From: Sanguinoderma infundibulare
Taxonomy: Eukaryota; Basidiomycota; Agaricomycetes; Polyporales; Polyporaceae
Direction: 5' to 3'
DNA: 64,000 nt
Assembly: GCA_032821775.1 (NCBI GenBank)
Contig: JAVLRN010000004.1
Location: 1,302,001 to 1,366,000 of the forward strand
In this document: in pieces, positions 58,430 to 64,000 of the stretch
Layout: every line of letters begins with the position of its first letter
How positions within the stretch are numbered: the first letter of the stretch is position 1
The notes under the pieces: generated by a model
What the model saw: the letters and a program-made list of their open reading frames with translations, nothing else
Databases searched by the model: none
What the model was told of the DNA's origin: nothing
Made by a program: the position numbers and the translations under genes

Positions 58430-58760
58430 CGATATGGGTGCGGAGACGGACACGCCATACTTCCTGCTCTTCGAGCAGATCTCTTCCCTCCTAAGGCGCG
58501 ACGCGTTCCCGAATCTGCACTTTGTGCGCAACCTGAGCTCAGAGAGCCACCGGATGTGGACCATGTACCCGAACGCGCATGTACTGCAGTTCTGGAAGAA
58601 GGTCGTCACGAGGTGCGCGGACCGCGCAGTGTGGTTCGAGGATTGCACGGGTGTGAATATCACCCAGGGCGCACTGCGACGCATGACGCTCCCCCGCGGC
58701 AGCCACGAATCCGACTGTCTCGAGGAGAAGCGATCCTGCCCAGAAGGTGCACGCAGTGAT
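58430..58760 (+). pseudogene. F-box protein C-terminal fragment captured in a transposase intron
   Basis: Within the enlarged intron, one frame reads FPNLHFVRNLSSESHRMW, then VLQFWKKVVTRCADRAVWF and EDCTGVNITQGALRR. This pattern closes many Agaricomycete F-box proteins. It has no F-box and no start of its own. The nearby transposase exons (EAFLQ before, IMPAFEGLL after) splice over it. Confidence 0.5.
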
Positions 58761-58800
58761 GAACCCGAGAGCGGCGAGAACGATTCGAGGACATCGATGA

Positions 58801-58852
58801 GGTGCCTAGCGGGATCAATGGCTTGGTCAAGCATTTGATCCCGCTAGGCACC
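58801..58852. repeat. Long near-perfect palindrome in the transposase intron
   Basis: 18-base arms GGTGCCTAGCGGGATCAA and exact complement (58835-58852) enclose a 16-base loop. The loop itself contains GCTTG-GT-CAAGC. In all, 23 of 25 arm positions pair. Confidence 0.8.
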
Positions 58853-61196
58853 AACCAGGGGCTTCGCAATGTGTTTCATCTGGGTGACCGGAAACCGGCG
58901 TTCTATCTCTCGATGGGTTTACTAACTGAGTTAATTGTCTATACAGACAATTATGCCGGCTTTCGAAGGCCTTCTCCCCCTGGATGACGATCAGACCGTG
59001 GCCGACCTCCTTTTCGAACTAGCAAACTGGCATGCCCTCGCCAAACTCCGCTTGCAAACCGACATCACCATCGACATATTTCGAGTGGCCACCAAGACCA
59101 TGTATGAGGCCATTCGTCGCTTTGCCACAACCACATGTGTACGATCTACGACCTACGAGCTCCCTGCCGAAACAGAGGCGCGAACACGATCGAAGTCCAA
59201 GCAACCTGCTGGCGAGAACTCCGACAAACCCACCGCAAAATGTGTAAAGTACAACGTTCCGAATACATCCAAGTTCCACAGTCTAGGCGATTATCCCAAT
59301 TGGATCTCACGCTCCGGTCCAACAGACAATTTCACGACACAAGTGGTGAGTTAATCTGCGTCATCACTGGACTGTCTTACTAAACCTATTCCCGGCCAGT
59401 GCGAACTAGAGCATCGGCACGTCAAGCAGTTCTACCGCCGTACGAACAAAATCGGGTACGCGATGCAGATCGCACGCAAGCAGCGCAAGCGCACTCTCCT
59501 TCGTGCAATCCGGCAACACGATACGTTCATGCCCCTGTCTGAAGCACGGCGGCAGAAAGCCGATGCCAAGCGGGCACGAGCGGAGGCTCATGCACGGGCT
59601 AAGCCAGACTCCGAGGACTCGCCCGCACCGTCTTCGCCTGTCGCTCGATACAGCATTTCAAAATCCCAGCGCTCATCCATCATCCTGTCGCAATGGCTCC
59701 ATCAGAATCGTGCTGATGCTGCGATCAAGGTATGTCAATGTGATATGCTGGTGATTTCTCTACATGCTTCCCTCGCCCCTCCCCTTCATCCAACGCCAAC
59801 GTAATGGTCTTCGGTGTGGTCGGAGGCGCACTCCGTCCGCAGTCCCCATCATTGTCCCCACTGCGCCGCGAACGCTTCAGGATCTGCCCTCTGATGACAG
59901 CAGTGTGCTCGAATGGAAGCTCCCTCATGATCATCATGTTTTTCGAGATAGGCTCGTGGAGCCCTGCCAGGAGACGGTCCTCCCTCGTTGCTCGTGTGCG
60001 CCGGGCCCAACGCAGGGAAGCCATCCTCGTCGCCTCTTCCGAACGTTGCGGGGAAACCAGGCCGCGGTGAGATGTAATACGACTAACCTTTTTTGCAGGA
60101 ATTCAGGTCGCTCCTTCGGCGGCATCTCCTTGAACGGCTATTTGGACGTCAGGATCAAGATGACGAGCCCTTCACCGAGGAGGAAGAAGACGGCCTTCAG
60201 ATTTACGATGACCGCCTTTACCGGCACAAGGTCCTCCGCATCAACTACACCACATACGATATGCGACGCGAGCAAGACTCAATCAACCCCCGGACCCATC
60301 CCGACATCATCGTCTTGTCCAACAATGCCTCGGAAGACGAGCCATTCTGGTACGCCCGTGTGCTGGACATTTTCCACGCCAGAGTCCGGTACGTGGGACC
60401 CCGCCCAACACGCTCAATGCAGAAATGGCAAGATATCGATTTCCTTTGGCTCCGCTGGTTCGAACATGATACTAGCTACGATGCGGGTTTCGCCTATCGT
60501 CGTCTACCTCGTCTTCGGTTCCTGGACGCGGACGATCCGGACTCGATGGCATTCGGATTTATTGATCCGTATGATGTCGTCCGTGCGTCGTACATCATCC
60601 CCGCATTCGCACACGGCGTTACGGAGGACCTCCTTGGCCCATCAGCACTGGCTCGGCGTGATGGATCAACTGACGACTGGTCTTTCTATCACGCCTGCAT
60701 GTACGTGTTCATTCATCTACTAATCTGCATATGCTAACTACTAGGACTGAATAGCTGGGTCGATCGAGACATGTACATGCGGTACCTCGGCGGTGGTGTC
60801 GGCCACCGGAGTACCTGGGAAGACACTCAAGCTTCACGGCGACACGCTCACCGGGCTGTTGCACGGAGGCCTGATCTGGAGGTGATGCGCTTCCACCCAG
60901 TTTCGGTCGTAGTCACAAGTGACAACGAGATTGAGAGCGACGACGAGCAGGGTGTGGAGCCGGCGTATGAAGGGAGTGGCGGCGAAGAGGACGGCGGGCC
61001 CACAGAGCATGGATATGAAGGTGCGGACATTGATATTGGATCAGGGCCGGAGACAAGCGACTCGGACTCGGACAGCGGCGCGGACGAGGGCAGTGGTGAT
61101 GAGTTGGGCATTGAAGGCGGTGGTCGTCATGGTGCCGAGGATGACGATGATGGCGTAGATACAATGTATGCAAGTATGGGCTATGCACCCTTATGA

Positions 61197-61767
61197 AACC
61201 TTTCAGTCTCTCTCGAATATGTCTCTTGTGCGCCCGGGTCCTTCTGCACTGAATATCTGCGAAGTATTTCTCCGGGGCTATACCTGCCGTATTGCTCTGC
61301 AATAATTGGCCGCATGCCGAGGACAAGTTGCATCACTTTGTAGTGATTGATCGTATCCGTCGGCACACCTACATTGATCTGTCGTAATTACTATGATCTA
61401 TTCCAGCGCTCTACAATGATTACTATCATCCGGGGGCAACATTACAGGGGTCTACAATAATTAATCTTATCCGGCTGAACCCTCCAGCATTCCATCGTAT
61501 CCGACAACTTCCTACCGAGTCCTACACGGTGGTTCCGGATCCTGTGAAAACTGGCATAGCCTCCTAGCGCTTAGTGTACCCTTGCAGGCAGGTTGCGCTT
61601 TTGCTGATGCTCACTACGGTCACCGTAGTCGGGCCTCCTTGCACCTTCATCCAACCTTCAGCTTCATCATCCACTCCACATGCTCCCTCGAGGACCCATC
61701 TCTATCGACTAAGCGACGTTGCCATTCTTCGCTTTACTGTGCTGTGCTTCGTCCCTCTAACTGCGAT
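61197..61767. other. AT-rich stretch after the transposase, likely element end and BTB promoter
   Basis: Repeated short motifs (TCTACAAT, ATTACTATNATC, TTATCCG) lie at about 61385-61480 and may be subterminal repeats of the element. The boundary could not be fixed. The rest is the leader of the BTB gene. Confidence 0.35.
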
Positions 61768-62901
61768 ATGTCGACGGCTGGCAGCAGAAAGCGTCCTAGG
61801 ACGGACTCTGGATCCGCGGCCACCCCCGATGCCGCAAATGGAGGAATGCAGATGGAACAGGACGAGCCGACTGGAAGTCATGGGCAGAGGAAACGAGATG
61901 AGGAGCTTTGGTTCGAGTATGGGACGGTGATACTGGTCGCACGCGACGTCGAGTTCCGCGTCTACCGAGGCGTCCTTGCGGACCACTCTCCCGTCTTCAA
62001 AGATATGTTTTCTCTTCCTCAACCTCCTGAAGACATGCCACCTCAGGCCCCATGCCAGACGGTCCACGTCACGGATTCTGCTAACGATCTTCGTCATATC
62101 CTCCGAGTTTACATTCCCCGCGGTGAATCCGAGTGAGTGCTCTTATCATAACGCGTGCCTCGGAACATGTATATAACGCCCATCAGCCCCTTCAAGGGTC
62201 TGTCTCCCTCTTATGAGCAGATATCCGCCTTCATCCGTCTTGAGCGCAAGTACCAGATCTCCAAGCTCGTCGAGCAGGCGATTACGTACCTCAAGGGCTA
62301 CTATACCACTGAACTCTCTATCTGGGATGCCACCAACTATGGTCTCCCTCCTGGATTTGCCTTCTCACATGCAATCGGCGTCATCGGGCTCGCCCGCCTC
62401 ACCGATGAACTCTCGCTTCTTCCGGTCGCTTTCCTCCATTGCGCTTTTCTCGACGAAACTGTCCTGGACGGCCGCGAGTACGAGGATGGCTCGCGTGAAC
62501 ACCTCTCCGCCGCTGACTTCAGGTGCTGCATGAAGGGGAGAAGGCAACTTACTGTCACGGCCTTCCGGACCGTGCTCCGCGTATACAAGCCGAATAACAC
62601 CAAGGACTGTAAAACCGCTACGACTTGTCGGGACGCATTCAGGACGGCGCTCCATTTATTCGACAAGTACGCCAACACCATCCTATCTGCCGACGCGTTT
62701 ACGCCATATTACGACGTCCTTGACGACGTCTTTGGGGAAGAGGTGAAGCTCTGCGCCGAGTGCTGGGAGCTGGTAAAGAAGAGGGATCTTGAGGAGCGGC
62801 AGGCAACGTGGAAACGACTTCCCGCTGTTTTCGGGCTTGAGATCCAGGGCTGGGGCGGCGTTGCTGATGCAGGAGCGGCCACGAATGCTGGAGACGGATG
62901 A
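61768..62901 (+). CDS. BTB/POZ-domain protein
   Basis: Two exons (61768-62132, 62187-62901) encode 359 residues. A short basic N-terminus (MSTAGSRKRPRTDSGS) precedes the BTB fold at about residues 45-130: LWFEYGTVILVARDVEFRVY, HSPVFKDMF, DSANDLRHILRVYIP. The helical region carries IRLERKYQISKLVEQA and GVIGLARLTDELSLLP. The tail is LCAECWELVKKRDLEERQA followed by LPAVFGLEIQGWGG. It is the clearest intact member of the BTB family in the window and the reference used for judging the broken copies. Partner domains are absent, so its role is unknown. Confidence 0.87.
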
Positions 62902-63452
62902 AGAGTGCTGGGTGCGCGATGATCACCTAGGTGAGCAGGTTTGAGCGCTCATGATCTCCGCATACTGAATCGTTCAAGTTGCAGTTGTGCTACGTAATCC
63001 TGTAATCTGTTCGCGTGTATGGTATTTGTTTCGAAGATCGCATCCCGTGCGTCGTGTCGTGTCTGAACTGCATACGATAGACGCGAAGGATGCGAGGTAT
63101 GTCTTTCAAGTACGGTACATGTGAGCTGAGCTGAACGTGCCTATAGGGATGTCGGGTGGCACCGTCCTGGTAAATCATCCTTGGGGCACATGCCCTGCTA
63201 TAGGCCGTCACATGGAGTTACCCATGAATACCAGTCGGCTTCGAATGCGTCACACCGTTCATCGCGCTGCGGCCCGCTGGAAGCATGGCGTGGCAGGCTG
63301 CAGGAGAATCGTTGAAAGAGAACGGGGGGAATGGCGAAGGTCCGTCGCTTGCTATACTTACGCGGAATGCCCGGCTATATAGTCCATGGCCTTCCATCAA
63401 TTGCCTCTTGGTGCGTCGAACGTCTACGCTTTCCGCGCTCCCTCCTTACCTC
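62902..63452. other. Intergenic stretch
   Basis: No gene was recognised. It contains the promoter of the esterase-like gene; TATATAG at about 63375 is a possible core element. Confidence 0.4.
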
Positions 63453-64000
63453 ATGATGTACAGCGCATCTGGTCTGGCTCTCCTAGGCCTTGGCCTGGCA
63501 ACGTCGGCCACTGGTGCTCGGAACAGCTCGGAATCAGCTTGTTCCCGTTTCAATTTGGTTAATGTCGACAACGTCACGCTCACCAACCCACCACATACTA
63601 TGCTACGAACGCACTCGTGAATATAACTAATCTCTACTCGAGCATCAACGCGTCGAATCTCCAGGCCTTCTGCCGTGTCGAGCTGGCCATTACGACCAAT
63701 GTAACGGCAGGCTCCTTTGCCCTCACAGAGATCTGGCTCCCAGGTGCCTTGAACGGGCGTACGCTCACTGTCGGCAATGGCGGCATGGGTGGTGGAGGTA
63801 TGTCATAACTCCAATCGTGTGCTCTCGAAAGTTTGCTGATTGTCTGGTTATGCCTTTCTTGCCGGTCTTTCTTTCGACATCTGCTCCAGTTTCGACAGTC
63901 ACAGTCACCGACCTCGGCGACGTCGCGGTCCAGCAAGGATGTGAGTAGTCGATCCCAGAAATTAAAGCCTCGAAGCAAGAGCTCATCCTGTGCTGCTCGT
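63453..64000 (+). pseudogene. Tannase/feruloyl-esterase-like gene, 5' part, frameshifted; runs off the window
   Basis: It starts with a secretion signal (MMYSASGLALLGLGLATSA), then CSRFNLVNVDNVTLTN. Near 63590 the frame must shift to continue TYYATNALVNITNLYSSIN and CRVELAITTNV. The family motif WLPGALNGRTLTVGNGG follows, with an intron at 63799-63889 and then VTVTDLGDVAVQQG. Family enzymes are secreted and hydrolyse phenolic esters of plant material. The catalytic serine and later residues lie beyond the window. The shift looks like two extra C; a sequence error is possible. Confidence 0.5.

Larger units (their letters stand above)
55701..61196 (+). mobile_element. Plavaka-type (CACTA-like) transposase gene, inactivated
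   Basis: The start is MSSNAYSCPNSGCRKSYANA, a C2H2-like finger (C-x4-C ... H-x4-C). A proline-rich linker and the basic motif SGRRVRIP lead, across a stop (56117-56119), to the transposase core. Diagnostic blocks include HEMYWAPL, RVYTDCFNTDAMLEED, WSDATHLSSFG, PIYLYFGNLSKYIR, CLCPRCL, DLMHEFELGVWK, FGRARIRKFWHDV, FEGLLPLDDDQTVADLLF and SKFHSLGDYPNWI. The end is DVTEDLLG-like sequence and an acidic tail (stop 61194-61196). The in-frame TGA is confirmed by frame on both sides. Intron 58406-58947 is enlarged. Terminal inverted repeats of the element were not found. Confidence 0.75.

Noticed and set aside
59730..60099. Separate gene inside the late part of the transposase gene
   Set aside because: Frames here are weak on both strands; it is best read as an intron or divergent stretch between the exon ending LHQNRADAAIK and the one starting EFRSLLRRHL.
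1..64000. CRISPR arrays, operons, Shine-Dalgarno sites
   Set aside because: The window is eukaryotic (dense spliceosomal introns); the tandem repeats at 52019 have no spacers.

Overview
The window looks like a gene-rich segment of an Agaricomycete (mushroom-forming, polypore-like) basidiomycete nuclear genome. Genes are split by many 50-70 nt GT-AG introns on both strands. Families typical of this class are present: a Plavaka (CACTA-like) transposase, DUF6534 and DUF6698 proteins, HET-domain proteins, BTB/POZ and MYND proteins, F-box proteins, and a large group of uncharacterised seven-helix membrane proteins. The assignment to class is inferred from this family content; no marker gene was available.

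Layout. 1-6,180: end of a BTB gene, a 7-TM gene (+), a broken BTB copy (-) and an intact class V PLP enzyme with ten exons (+). 7,166-13,640: three 7-TM genes in tandem (-). 14,891-27,571: an epoxide-hydrolase-like gene cut at its 3' end, then a large inverted duplication (arms 16,004-20,956 and 22,817-26,457). Each arm carries a HET-domain gene and a piece of a gamma-glutamylcyclotransferase-like gene, and an intact BTB gene sits in the spacer. An intact acireductone dioxygenase gene follows. 27,572-44,060: an accessory stretch of decayed BTB copies, one DUF6534 gene, three 7-TM genes of which two are close paralogues, and a doubtful membrane-gene relic. 44,511-50,736: an F-box gene and a MYND gene, with the F-box 3' end plus the MYND gene repeated in tandem. 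52,019-61,196: a possible mobile unit, with a DUF6698 gene (-) divergent from a Plavaka transposase (+) that has a nonsense codon and an intron swollen by an F-box fragment. 61,768-64,000: an intact BTB gene and the start of a frameshifted tannase/feruloyl-esterase-like gene.

How it fits together. Conserved metabolic genes (class V PLP enzyme, acireductone dioxygenase) are islands in a fast-evolving region dominated by local duplication, truncation and transposition. The most striking structure is the HET-BTB-HET palindrome. Both HET copies are open, nearly identical over the HET domain, but sharply divergent just after it. One arm carries a non-autonomous transposon whose empty site is preserved in the other arm. 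HET domains are linked in fungi to allorecognition and cell death, so a rapidly evolving recognition locus is a reasonable hypothesis but is not proven here. All exon structures were read by eye from splice signals and family resemblance. No alignments, searches or RNA data were available.
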